Positions 24,190 through 32,238 of a stretch of DNA of 64,000 bases are shown in pieces (the stretch's first letter is position 1; each line of letters begins with the position of its first letter). This stretch comes from DATBGE01 sp036558125 (GTDB lineage: Bacteria; Gemmatimonadota; Gemmatimonadetes; Gemmatimonadales; GWC2-71-9): assembly GCA_036558125.1 (NCBI GenBank), contig DATBGE010000082.1, positions 1-64,000 of the forward strand, written 5' to 3'. The translations under genes and the position numbers were made by a program. Below the pieces are notes generated by a model. The model was not told where the DNA came from, did no database searches, and was given only the letters and a program-made list of their open reading frames with translations.

Positions 24190-25187
24190 CAAAGCCAACC
24201 CGCTTCCCGGTACCACTGCGCCGCACTTGCCAGACCCAGGGCGAGATTCTGAGCCGGCACCCACGCCGTATCGCGCATCAGTGCGGCCGGATCTCCGGTC
24301 CACGCCGGCTGAAAGAATTCGTTCGCCTTGTCCGGCGTCAGAATGGTGGGCTTGTGAGTGGCCCAGGCCCAGGTGCCCGTCGCGCTGAGGGCGACGACGG
24401 CGAGCCAGTTGGGCAGCTTGATAACCCGCACTTCGCGATGCATCGCCGTGGCCACGGCATGGGCGAACTCTTCGCTGGTAAAGACCTCCGGGTGACAGGC
24501 ATAGTAGGTCTTACCTACCGTCGCCGCGCTGGTGGCGGCGAAGATCAGCGCCTGCGCGAGGTCGGGGCCGGTCACGGCCGAAAGCTCCTGGCGTCCATCT
24601 CCGAACACGGGGGTGAGTCCAGTGCGAACCAGCTTGAAGACCTTGAAGACCTCGGCATCGCGCGGGCCATAGACCATCGGCGGCCGAATGATAGTCCATG
24701 GCAGCGACGATACCCGAACGACCGCCTCGCCGGCCAGCTTGCTCCGGCCATACGCGGTCACGGGATGGGGAGGTTCTTCTCCCCGGAGAGGTCGCCCGCG
24801 CTCGGAAGCGCCGCCGGCGGCCATGCTCGACACCAGCACGAATCTCGGGGGTTCGCCGCCTCGGTGCGATGGTTCGGCTGAAAGCGAGGTGTGTACTGCG
24901 GCGAGGAGGTTGTGGGTCCCGTCTCGATTGGCGCGCAGGAACTCAGGCTCATTACGTGCGGCCGTCACCCCGGCGACGTGAAAAATCGCATCCTGGTCCC
25001 TTACAGCGACGGCCAGAGCGGCCTCGTCGTGGAGGTCTCCTTGCACCTGCCGAACGCCGAGTCGATTGAGGAGGGTCGCTTTGCCGGGAGAGCGGACCAG
25101 CGCCGTAACTTCGTCCCCATTCCGAACCAGGGCTTCGACGAGGTGGCTCCCAACGAACCCCGTCGCCCCGGTCACCAGCGCCTTCAT
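24189..25187 (-). CDS. NAD-dependent epimerase/reductase, probable 3-ketoceramide reductase (CerR-like)
   Basis: Extended short-chain dehydrogenase of 332 residues. It starts with MKALVTGATGFVGSHLVEALV (NAD(P)-binding GxxGxxG), has VRQVQGDLHD, the active-site FVLVSSMAAGG and YGRSKLAGE (Tyr-x-x-x-Lys). It ends with a hydrophobic stretch (LPNWLAVVALSATGTWAW) that may associate with the membrane. In Caulobacter the ceramide reductase CerR belongs to this family rather than the eukaryotic reductase family. The ATG at 25187 overlaps the GNAT stop by four bases and the stop overlaps the PAP2 start, so the gene is embedded in the operon. The biochemical role is inferred from context. Confidence 0.82.
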   Translation of the reverse strand: MKALVTGATGFVGSHLVEALVRNGDEVTALVRSPGKATLLNRLGVRQVQGDLHDEAALAVAVRDQDAIFHVAGVTAARNEPEFLRANRDGTHNLLAAVHTSLSAEPSHRGGEPPRFVLVSSMAAGGASERGRPLRGEEPPHPVTAYGRSKLAGEAVVRVSSLPWTIIRPPMVYGPRDAEVFKVFKLVRTGLTPVFGDGRQELSAVTGPDLAQALIFAATSAATVGKTYYACHPEVFTSEEFAHAVATAMHREVRVIKLPNWLAVVALSATGTWAWATHKPTILTPDKANEFFQPAWTGDPAALMRDTAWVPAQNLALGLASAAQWYREAGWL

Positions 25188-26311
25188 AGCGGACGATCGT
25201 ACATGCGGTAGGTCTTGTACACCGTGAATTCCATCTTCTCGAGCCCCGCGTTCATTGCCGGATTGTCTTCCAGAATCCACCCTGCTTCACCCCAGTAAAT
25301 CCCGCGCTCGGCCGACTTGGTCCAGATCCAGTGATACAGCATGGCATCCACTCCTCTGCCTCTCCATTCCGGGAGAATGCCGAGGAGCAGGATCCGGAGC
25401 CGTCTGATGCGCTTCAGTTTCAAGGTGAGGAGCAGGTCTGCCAGCAGAGCGGGAGTGAGCCGGCCGGAACGATGGCGCTTGAAGATCGCGTTCAGGTCGG
25501 GGAGACAGAGTCCGAACCCGATGATCTCCCCGTTATGTTCGGCGAACGGGATGAGCTCAGGTATGGCGACGGGCTTGAATTGCTCGGCGAGGTGATCGAG
25601 TTCGTGGTCGGTCATGGGGACGAAGCCCCAGTTCTTCTCCCAGGCCTTGTTGTAAAGAACCTTGACCTTTTCAACTTCGTTCTTGAAATCGGCCATATTG
25701 AACGGCCGCAAGGTGACGCCCATCCGCTTGCGAATCAGTTCGGTGCCGCGGGCCAGGCGTTCCGGCACCGGAACGTAGGACGCCTCGTACCCACCTCGGT
25801 AGACCAGCAGGTCCATGGCCTTCTTGAACCCCTCGGCCTCGATCAACCGGCGGTACCAGGGCGGGTTGTGCGGCATCATCAAGGTCGGAGGAGTATCGTA
25901 GCCATCCACCAGCAAGCCGCACTCGTCGTTTACTGAGAAGGACGCCGGGCCTCTCAGAGTGTCGAGGCCGCGGGCGCGGACCCATTCGGTAGCAGTGGTG
26001 AAGAGCGCCTTGACCGCCGCTTCGTCGTACTCGCACTCGAAGAATCCGAAGAACCCGACTTTGTCCTCGTGGGTCTCGTTGTGAAGCTTGTTGGCGATGG
26101 CGGCAATCCGGCCCACCACCTTCCCGTTCCGCTCGGCGAGGAAGTACTCGGCTTCAGCATGCTCGAAGAAGGGATTTTTCTTGCGATCGAGCAGTTTCCG
26201 CACGTCCATACGCAACGGCGGGACCCAATACGGGTCCCGCGCGTAGAGTTCGTAGGGTAGTGCGATGAACCTGTCGAGATCGGCCCGGCCCTGAACGGGC
26301 CGGACCCGCAC
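25184..26311 (-). CDS. GNAT-family acyltransferase, probable bacterial ceramide synthase (bCerS-like)
   Basis: A 375-residue GNAT protein, much longer than typical acetyltransferases and of the length of the Caulobacter ceramide synthase, which N-acylates 3-ketosphinganine. Visible: PVQGRADLDRFIALPYELYARDPYWVPPLR, FFEHAEAEYFLAERNGKVVGRIAAI, a middle region LRGPASFSVNDECGLLVDGYD and a C-terminal GILPEWRGRGVDAMLYHWIW, which is the acyl-CoA loop. I use the GTG at 26311, eight bases downstream of the SPT stop; the frame is open further upstream but overlaps the SPT gene. The assignment as ceramide synthase rests on length and operon. Confidence 0.8.
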   Translation of the reverse strand: MRVRPVQGRADLDRFIALPYELYARDPYWVPPLRMDVRKLLDRKKNPFFEHAEAEYFLAERNGKVVGRIAAIANKLHNETHEDKVGFFGFFECEYDEAAVKALFTTATEWVRARGLDTLRGPASFSVNDECGLLVDGYDTPPTLMMPHNPPWYRRLIEAEGFKKAMDLLVYRGGYEASYVPVPERLARGTELIRKRMGVTLRPFNMADFKNEVEKVKVLYNKAWEKNWGFVPMTDHELDHLAEQFKPVAIPELIPFAEHNGEIIGFGLCLPDLNAIFKRHRSGRLTPALLADLLLTLKLKRIRRLRILLLGILPEWRGRGVDAMLYHWIWTKSAERGIYWGEAGWILEDNPAMNAGLEKMEFTVYKTYRMYDRPL

Positions 26312-26319
26312 GTCAGCGG

Positions 26320-27525
26320 TCAGATGACCCCCAGCTCGCGTCCGATCGAGGCGAACTGCTCCAGGCAGAAGTCGATCTGGTCGAACGAGTGTGTCGCCAT
26401 CAGGCTGGTCCGCAGCCGGCACTGGGAAGGCGGAACCGCGGGGGGCGCCACGGGGTTGGTGAAGACACCGGCGTCGAACAGTTTGCGCCAGAAGACAAAG
26501 GTCTTCTCCAGCGGGCCGATCAGCACCGGGACGATCGGAGTCTCGGTTTCGCCGATGTCGTATCCCAGCTGGCGGAAGCCATCCTGGAGCCGGCGGGTAT
26601 TGGCCCAGAGGTTCTCACGCCGCTCCGGTTCACTCCTGAGCACTTCGAGTGCGGCGAGCACTCCGGCCGTATTGGCCGGCGGCAGGGAAGCCGTGAAGAT
26701 GAGCGGACGGCTGTGATGCTTGAGATAGTGGATCACGCTCTCGGCGCCGGCCACGAATCCGCCGATCGAGGCCAGGGACTTGGAGAAGGTCCCGGCGATG
26801 ATATCCACCTCGTCGGTCATCCCGAAGTGCGCAGCCGTGCCGTCGCCGTTCGGGCCGAGCACGCCGATCGCATGGGCGTCATCCAGGGCCAGCGCGATAC
26901 CGTACTTTTTCGCGATGCGAACCAGCTCCGGGACGTTGGCGATGTCGCCTTCCATGGAGTAGACGCCGTCCACGATGATCATCGCGCCCCGGCCGTTCTT
27001 GGTGCGCTCGATCATCCGCTCCAGGCCGGCGAGGTCTCCGTGGGTAAATCGGAGCGTGTCGCCGTAGGACATCTTGGCGCCATCCACGATCGAGGCGTGG
27101 TCCAGCTTGTCCAGGTACACCACCTCGCCCCGGCCGATGAGTCCGGAAATCAGACCCAGGTTCGCCGAGTACCCGGTCGAGAAGACCAGGCAGTCTTCCT
27201 TGCCGAGGAACTCGGCCAGGGAGCGCTCGAGTTGACTGTGCAAGTCGAGGGTTCCGTTGAGGAACCGGCTACCGGTGCAGCCCGATCCATAACGGTGCAG
27301 CGCTCGGGAAGCGGCTTCAAGAACCTTGGGGTGGTGGGTCAGGCCGAGGTAGTTGTTCGACCCCAGCATGATGCGCTTCTGGCCTTCAATGACGACCGAG
27401 GTATCCTCGGAGTCGGAAATCGGCTTGAAGTAAGGATAGAGCCCGGCAGCTTGAACCTCGCGGGCTTTGGTAAACTGACGGCACTTTTCAAACAGAGCGA
27501 CGGTCTGCAGAGTCTGAATATCCAC
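26320..27525 (-). CDS. spt: Serine palmitoyltransferase (alpha-oxoamine synthase family)
   Basis: PLP-dependent condensation of serine with an acyl thioester to 3-ketosphinganine, the first step of sphingolipid synthesis. The 401-residue protein has MLGSNNYLGLTHHPKV, YGSGCTGSRFLNGTLDLHSQLE, the PLP-stacking DKLDHASIVDGA, VDGVYSMEGD, LDDAHAIGVLGPNG and the Schiff-base lysine 249 in GTFSKSLASIGGFV. GTFSKS is typical of bacterial SPT. The GTG at 27525 is preceded by CGAGG at a good distance. A close alternative is 2-amino-3-ketobutyrate CoA ligase or AONS; the three downstream genes favour SPT. First gene of a four-gene operon. Confidence 0.87.
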   Translation of the reverse strand: MDIQTLQTVALFEKCRQFTKAREVQAAGLYPYFKPISDSEDTSVVIEGQKRIMLGSNNYLGLTHHPKVLEAASRALHRYGSGCTGSRFLNGTLDLHSQLERSLAEFLGKEDCLVFSTGYSANLGLISGLIGRGEVVYLDKLDHASIVDGAKMSYGDTLRFTHGDLAGLERMIERTKNGRGAMIIVDGVYSMEGDIANVPELVRIAKKYGIALALDDAHAIGVLGPNGDGTAAHFGMTDEVDIIAGTFSKSLASIGGFVAGAESVIHYLKHHSRPLIFTASLPPANTAGVLAALEVLRSEPERRENLWANTRRLQDGFRQLGYDIGETETPIVPVLIGPLEKTFVFWRKLFDAGVFTNPVAPPAVPPSQCRLRTSLMATHSFDQIDFCLEQFASIGRELGVI

Positions 27526-27574
27526 GGTGCCTCGATTCAATCGCCGCCGGTTGCTAAAAAAGGGGATTGTCACT

Positions 27575-27617
27575 AACCCGTTACATTCTAACGGGTTGGA
27601 CAACTCGACACAAGTTG
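27575..27617. promoter_or_regulatory. Inverted repeats upstream of the sphingolipid operon
   Basis: A perfect 9-bp inverted repeat AACCCGTTA-N5-TAACGGGTT spans 27575-27597, about 50 bases before the spt start. A second, shorter one (CAACT / AGTTG) lies at 27601-27617, and another ATTAACCCGT half-site near 27633. This 200-bp space separates spt from the divergent M6 protease, so it is the likely control region of the operon. Confidence 0.5.
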
Positions 27618-27725
27618 GGGACTGGGCTAGGCATTAACCCGTACCCTGCCGCGTCGTTACGCTCCAGCCCCGGCGTGGTTTTACCGCTAACTTGAGTCTG
27701 ACCTCAGCCCAAGCTGGTTTCTCTG

Positions 27726-29516
27726 TTGGCCATCCGTCTTCGCAACTTCGCTTCCGCCCTTGGCTTGGTCGGATGCCTCTGGCAGGTCCAGATCGGGGGC
27801 CTCAGGGCGCAGGAAGTATACCCGCGTTCCCGGGTGGGGAGATTCGAGGTAGAAGGGCTCGATTTCCGTCCGGAAGGGGCCTGGCGCAAGGGCTCGGAGC
27901 GGGTGCGCTCCAACCGAGCCGAGCTGCTCGGCCTGCGGGCTCTGTCGGTCTTGAACGGTCGTAGCGCGATGACGCGTGTCGCAGGCACCTATTTCGTCCC
28001 TGTCGTCCCAATCACCTTCAACAACACGACGCCGCCATTCCCCGCCGCCCAGTACGAGAACGTCCTGTTCAACCCGTCGCCAACCACCGAGCCGTACAGT
28101 GTCCGCAGCTACTATAAGGAAATGTCGCGTGGAGCGGTGACCATCAGTGGGGTAGTGCTCGATTGGGTCGTAGCCGACAGCGCAGACGTGTACTACGAAG
28201 ACGGGTGCAACGGCGTCGGGGTGAAGGTGTCGTGCCCACACGGTGGCCGCCCGTTCGTGGAGCTGCTGCTCCAAGCGCTCAAGGCCAACGATACCGGCGC
28301 CGTGGATTGGGGAGAGTTCGACAACGATGGACCGGACGGGCTCCCGAACTCGGGCGATGACGACGGTGTGGTCGACTTTGTCACCTTCCTGCAGCCCGAT
28401 GTAGACGGCGCCTGCGGGGCACCCGGGATCTGGGCGCACCGCTACTTCATGAGCGCCTGGAACGGCTCGCCTTACAAGACGAAGAGCCCGCGGCGCGGTG
28501 CGGGAGGGGTGATCCTTCCCGGCCAGTTCATCATGGTTGATGACTACACGATGCAGAGCGCGGTTGGCGGGACGACCGCGTGCAACGGTGCCGCCATCAT
28601 GCCGGTCGGAACCGTGGCTCACGAAACCGGGCATGCCTTCGGACTTCCGGATCTCTACGACACCGACCTGCGCAATCCCTCCGTGACGCAGGGGATCGGG
28701 GAGTGGGGAATCATGGGGAGTGGCAATTACACCCAGCCCTACAGCCCGTCCCGCTTCGAGGCGTGGTCGCTGGCTGAGCTGGGCTGGGTGGCAATTGATA
28801 CGCTGGCTGCCTCACGCCCGGTCCGGCTGAGTCCGGTTGCGACGAGCGATACGGTTCTCTACATCGCGGTGCCCAACACCGACGAGTACTTCCTCCTGGA
28901 GAACCGCCAGCCGATCGGCAGCGACAGCGCGCAGATCAACGACTCCTGCGTGTTCGGTACCCGCTCCTGTGCCAAGGCGCCGGGTCTGCTGGTGTGGCAC
29001 ATCGATCAGGGAATAGTCGATGCTCGGGGGTTCCGGCTGGGCAACCGGGTCAACACCGGAGCGATCCAGGGTGTCGCGCTGGTGCAGGCGGATGGCCTGA
29101 ACCAGCTGCGTGAGCCTGGCGGGAAGAACCGGGGAGACCTGGGCGACCCGTTTCCCGGATCGACGGAGAACCACACACTGGGCGATCTCACGCTCCCTGC
29201 CGCGCTGGACAACCAAGGCGCGACTGCCGGGTTCATGCTGGACTCGATCTATCAGGACGTAGATGGTTCCGTCGCGTTCCGATATACCAAGACTACCGCG
29301 GGCCTGGTGAACGTGAGCCTCCCGCAGGCCATTGACGAGATACTGGGGAAGGGAAGCCTCGGCTCGCTCCAACTGGCCTATCTCGACTCTCTGGGAAACA
29401 AGAACGGTGGCTACGACGTGGGAGACTTCCTCGCGTATCTCTCGGCCAACTCCTCCGCGCTGTCGCCTGAGGTGTTCCGCGCGGTGCTGGCGGCGGATCG
29501 CCGGAGGCATCGATGA
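27726..29516 (+). CDS. Secreted M6-family metalloprotease (immune inhibitor A-like)
   Basis: Zinc endopeptidase secreted from the cell, 596 residues. A signal peptide (LGLVGCLWQVQIGGLRAQ) is followed by a short propeptide-like region. The catalytic domain, about 85-400, has a calcium-like DNDGPDGLPNSGDDDGVVDF loop and the zinc motif HETGHAFGLPDLYD at 299-312, then GEWGIMGSG with the Met-turn. The C-terminal part has MAM/jelly-roll-like strands. The TTG at 27726 is the only start giving a full signal peptide. Its stop overlaps the next gene by four bases (ATGA). Confidence 0.9.
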   Translation: MAIRLRNFASALGLVGCLWQVQIGGLRAQEVYPRSRVGRFEVEGLDFRPEGAWRKGSERVRSNRAELLGLRALSVLNGRSAMTRVAGTYFVPVVPITFNNTTPPFPAAQYENVLFNPSPTTEPYSVRSYYKEMSRGAVTISGVVLDWVVADSADVYYEDGCNGVGVKVSCPHGGRPFVELLLQALKANDTGAVDWGEFDNDGPDGLPNSGDDDGVVDFVTFLQPDVDGACGAPGIWAHRYFMSAWNGSPYKTKSPRRGAGGVILPGQFIMVDDYTMQSAVGGTTACNGAAIMPVGTVAHETGHAFGLPDLYDTDLRNPSVTQGIGEWGIMGSGNYTQPYSPSRFEAWSLAELGWVAIDTLAASRPVRLSPVATSDTVLYIAVPNTDEYFLLENRQPIGSDSAQINDSCVFGTRSCAKAPGLLVWHIDQGIVDARGFRLGNRVNTGAIQGVALVQADGLNQLREPGGKNRGDLGDPFPGSTENHTLGDLTLPAALDNQGATAGFMLDSIYQDVDGSVAFRYTKTTAGLVNVSLPQAIDEILGKGSLGSLQLAYLDSLGNKNGGYDVGDFLAYLSANSSALSPEVFRAVLAADRRRHR

Positions 29517-29899
29517 GAGGGCGCGCCACGCTGGCTCTCATCATGATCGTCCTCGCCTGCCACGAGGACGAAAAGACCATGGCGCCTACGGGTCCGGGAG
29601 TGCTCGACGTCATCCTGACTACTCCCAACGACGACGACGGCGCGATATTGCTCACCGTAGATGGCGCGGTGGATTCGGTGCAGGGTGCTCCATATGTGGT
29701 CTTCTCGAGCGTTTCTGCCACGGGGACGCGAGTGGTGGTGACGGGTAACGTGGTCGCCGGGGTCATCACACGTCTGTACGTGCCCGATATCTCAACGGCG
29801 GACCAGTATGTCCCGCAGCTAGTCGAAGTGGCCCAGCGGAGTACTTACGCCTTGCGGTCCCCGACCTCTTATCGGCTGGAACTGAAAGCCGAACGGTAG
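29513..29899 (+). CDS. Small lipoprotein coupled to the M6 protease
   Basis: A 128-residue lipoprotein: short signal peptide LALIMIVLAC with the lipidated cysteine at 16, an acidic linker, then a beta-rich domain (VLDVILTTPNDDDGAILLTVDGAV ... VVVTGNVVAGVITRLYVPD). I do not recognise the family. The ATGA overlap with the protease gene implies co-expression; it may anchor, regulate or chaperone the protease at the membrane. Related small proteins beside M6 proteases would support that. Confidence 0.7.
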   Translation: MRGRATLALIMIVLACHEDEKTMAPTGPGVLDVILTTPNDDDGAILLTVDGAVDSVQGAPYVVFSSVSATGTRVVVTGNVVAGVITRLYVPDISTADQYVPQLVEVAQRSTYALRSPTSYRLELKAER

Positions 29900-29917
29900 G
29901 TGCTCATCAGGGCCCCA

Positions 29918-29945
29918 TTGACACATCAAGAATTATTGATATATT
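29918..29945 (+). promoter_or_regulatory. ars promoter with ArsR operator O1
   Basis: A near-perfect sigma-70 promoter, TTGACA (29918-29923) and TATATT (29940-29945) with a 16-bp spacer, contains the palindrome ATCAA-N6-TTGAT at 29925-29940 in its spacer. The arsR ATG follows at 29953, so the mRNA has almost no leader. A repressor bound here would block RNA polymerase directly. Confidence 0.85.
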
Positions 29946-29952
29946 CACTGCC

Positions 29953-30282
29953 ATGACAGCGACGACCGCCTTACCGACACCATTGATTCGTTTGAGCGAG
30001 ATCTGCCATGCGCTCTCCGATCCAACGCGTTTGCAGATCCTCGCCATGCTCCGTTACGGGGAGCGTTGCGTTTGCGATTTGACCGATGCCCTCGAGTCGG
30101 GGCAGTCGAGGCTCTCGTTTCATCTCAAGACTTTGAAGGATGCCGGCCTGGTGCAGGACAGGCGGGAAGGACGCTGGGCCTATTACAGTCTCGTGCCGGG
30201 CGAATTCGAGAGCCTTCACGAATTGCTGGGCGATCTGGGCAAAGAACTGCTGCCTAAGCGCGCTGCGCGCTGCTGTGGGTGA
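29953..30282 (+). CDS. arsR: Arsenic-responsive repressor, ArsR/SmtB family
   Basis: A 109-residue winged-helix repressor. HALSDPTRLQILAML leads the domain, ERCVCDLTDAL holds Cys39 and Cys41 at the start of the alpha-3 helix (the As(III) site of classical ArsR), and SRLSFHLKTLKDAGLVQDRREGRWAYYSL is the recognition helix and wing. A further Cys107-Cys108 pair at the C-terminus may add a ligand. It should repress its own operon through the two matching palindromes at 29925 and 30301 and leave on binding arsenite. Confidence 0.93.
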   Translation: MTATTALPTPLIRLSEICHALSDPTRLQILAMLRYGERCVCDLTDALESGQSRLSFHLKTLKDAGLVQDRREGRWAYYSLVPGEFESLHELLGDLGKELLPKRAARCCG

Positions 30283-30300
30283 TTTTTTTGTCGATAACAC

Positions 30301-30316
30301 ATCAATAAAAATTGAT
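30301..30316 (+). promoter_or_regulatory. Second ArsR operator O2
   Basis: ATCAA-N6-TTGAT, identical in arms and spacing to O1, lies between arsR and arsM, just before the arsM ribosome-binding site. It may tune arsM separately from arsR or stop read-through. No strong promoter of its own is visible. Confidence 0.7.
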
Positions 30317-30332
30317 TAGCGTGGAGGCGACT

Positions 30333-31190
30333 GTGTCGGAACTGATTCAGGAGATTCAGACGAAGTATGGCGAGGCGGCGCGCCGTGCCTCGGCAGGTAA
30401 CACGAGCAGTTGCTGCGGAGGCGCCGCCTTCTGCTCCAGCCCCGATCCCATCACCCGTGACCTGTATGGTGACGGTGAGACGGCAGGGCTCCCTCCCACG
30501 GCGCTGCTGGCGTCCCTTGGCTGCGGCAATCCCACCGCGCTGGCCGAACTCAGGCCGGGCGACACAGTCCTGGACCTCGGTTCTGGAGGCGGGATTGATG
30601 TCCTGCTCTCCGCACGACGGGTGGGCCCGACCGGCAAGGCCTACGGCCTCGACATGACCGATGACATGCTGGCTCTCGCGCGCGCCAACCAGCGCGAATC
30701 AGGACTGACCAACGTAGAATTCCTGAAGGGACAAATCGAGAATATCCCGCTCCCGGACGAGTCGGTGGATGTCATCATCTCCAACTGCGTGATCAATCTT
30801 TCGGGCGACAAGGATCGAGTGCTGGCCGAGGCATTCCGGGTGCTCAAACCCGGCGGACGGCTGGCGATCTCCGACGTCGTGGTGCGCGGTGTGGTTCCCG
30901 AGGAGATACGGCGAAGCGTAGAACTCTGGATCGGATGTGTGGCCGGTGCGCTCGAAGAGCAGGAATACCTCGAGAAACTCTCCACCGCGGGTTTTGTCGG
31001 CGCCGAACTCGAGGCGACCCGGGTTTACAAAGCCGAGGATGCGCGGGCTTTCCTCGACGGCGCTGGTCTGGATGCGGATCAGATCGGGCCGCAGATCGAC
31101 GGCCGTTTCATGGGAGCCTTTCTCCGTGCCACCAAGCCGGCGCCAGTCGAAGCGTGCTGCGGCAGCGACTGCTGCGGGGGCCACGCGTGA
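30333..31190 (+). CDS. arsM: Arsenite S-adenosylmethionine methyltransferase
   Basis: Methylates As(III) stepwise to volatile or less retained methylarsenicals. 285 residues: SAM motif I VLDLGSGGGIDVLLSA, motif post-I AYGLDMTDDMLALAR, and the cysteines in IISNCVINLS and ELWIGCVAGAL that correspond to the arsenic-binding pair, plus an N-terminal SSCCGGAAFC and a C-terminal CCGSDCCGG cluster. I chose the GTG at 30333, which has GGAGG five to six bases upstream; an earlier TTG at 30312 lies inside the operator. It overlaps the next gene by four bases. Confidence 0.93.
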   Translation: MSELIQEIQTKYGEAARRASAGNTSSCCGGAAFCSSPDPITRDLYGDGETAGLPPTALLASLGCGNPTALAELRPGDTVLDLGSGGGIDVLLSARRVGPTGKAYGLDMTDDMLALARANQRESGLTNVEFLKGQIENIPLPDESVDVIISNCVINLSGDKDRVLAEAFRVLKPGGRLAISDVVVRGVVPEEIRRSVELWIGCVAGALEEQEYLEKLSTAGFVGAELEATRVYKAEDARAFLDGAGLDADQIGPQIDGRFMGAFLRATKPAPVEACCGSDCCGGHA

Positions 31191-31636
31191 AGGTTCGTGG
31201 CCTGGGACCCGGGGACAGGGTAGCCATTCGCGACCTTCTCGATGGAAGCGGCCTTCCAACGACAGATCTCGATCAGGCGACGATTCGATTCCTCGGGTAT
31301 CGGGACGAGGCCGGGCTTGCGGGCGTGGTTGGTGTGGAGCTGTTCGGTGGGGTAGGGCTACTTCGGTCGCTCGCGGTTCGATCCGATCTTCGAGGCAGCG
31401 GGCTGGGCGTGGCATTGGTCGAGGCTGCTGAGAGATTGGCGGTTCAGCAGGGTGCCCTCGAGCTGTTTCTGCTCACGACCACGGCCGAGCCGTTTTTCGG
31501 CAGGCGAGGTTATGCTCGCCGCGATCGTGCTTCGGCGCCGGCATCGATTCGAGAAACCACCGAATTCACCAGTATCTGCCCATCTTCCGCCGCCTTCATG
31601 TCCAAGGCAGTCGCGTCGCCGCCGCATCGCCTCTGA
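31187..31636 (+). CDS. arsN2: Arsenic-resistance GNAT acetyltransferase (ArsN2 type)
   Basis: A 149-residue GNAT protein. The core shows DLLDGSGLPTTDLDQ, the acyl-CoA loop VRSDLRGSGLGVALVEAAERLA and FLLTTTAEPFFGRRGYARRDR, a layout typical of proteins encoded in ars operons as ArsN2. ArsN1 relatives acetylate arsinothricin; the substrate of ArsN2 types is less clear. It starts at a GTG that overlaps the arsM stop (GTGA). Confidence 0.85.
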   Translation: MKVRGLGPGDRVAIRDLLDGSGLPTTDLDQATIRFLGYRDEAGLAGVVGVELFGGVGLLRSLAVRSDLRGSGLGVALVEAAERLAVQQGALELFLLTTTAEPFFGRRGYARRDRASAPASIRETTEFTSICPSSAAFMSKAVASPPHRL

Positions 31637-31644
31637 AGTCACCC

Positions 31645-32190
31645 ATGTCCACCCCATCGAATCGTCCTCTCCGCGTCCTGTTTCTCTGTACCGGAAATTC
31701 AGCGCGAAGCCAGATAGCGGAAGCGGTCCTCAACCGGAAAGGAGGCGGTCGTTTCTCCGCGCACAGCGCCGGCTCTCATCCGGTAGAAACGGTCAATCCA
31801 TTGGCGCTCGAGGTGCTCGAAGAATCGGGCTATCAGTGGAGAGGTCACCGGCCCCGCGGGCTCGCCGAACTCGATAGAGAGCACTGGGATTTCGTCATCA
31901 CCGTTTGCGACAACGCCAGGGAGTCTTGCCCGATCTTCCCCGGTCAACCGGTCCTGGCTCACTGGGGCATGCAGGATCCGGCCGCCGTTTCGGGAACTCG
32001 GGAGGCACGGCTAACCGCCTTTCGTAACGCCCTGACCCTCATCAATCGGCGGATCGACCTCTTCCTCAACCTGCCGATCGAGAAGTTGGAGCGCCTCGCC
32101 CTGCAGGGGCGGGTGGAGGCAATTGGGAGCGAGGCCCTTCCGCCGGGTGTAAGCCAATCACCTACAGTGGGCCGACCTCGCCTCGCTTGA
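31645..32190 (+). CDS. arsC: Arsenate reductase, thioredoxin-coupled LMW-phosphatase type
   Basis: Reduces arsenate to arsenite in the cytoplasm. 181 residues with the P-loop VLFLCTGNSARSQ (nucleophile Cys15) and the redox pair Cys88 and Cys95 in VCDNARESCPIFPG, the signature of the thioredoxin-linked ArsC family rather than the glutaredoxin-linked one. The C-terminus is about 40 residues longer than usual and basic. It supplies As(III) to ArsM in the same operon. No arsB, acr3 or other efflux gene follows. Confidence 0.93.
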   Translation: MSTPSNRPLRVLFLCTGNSARSQIAEAVLNRKGGGRFSAHSAGSHPVETVNPLALEVLEESGYQWRGHRPRGLAELDREHWDFVITVCDNARESCPIFPGQPVLAHWGMQDPAAVSGTREARLTAFRNALTLINRRIDLFLNLPIEKLERLALQGRVEAIGSEALPPGVSQSPTVGRPRLA

Positions 32191-32238
32191 CGCTGCCCGT
32201 CTCCTTCCGCACTTTGCAATCAGGTTGTTCCTGCCTTC

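Noticed and set aside
26320..27525. 2-Amino-3-ketobutyrate CoA ligase or 8-amino-7-oxononanoate synthase
   Set aside because: Neither threonine dehydrogenase nor biotin genes are nearby. GTFSKS and the ceramide-type neighbours favour serine palmitoyltransferase, although the family is the same.
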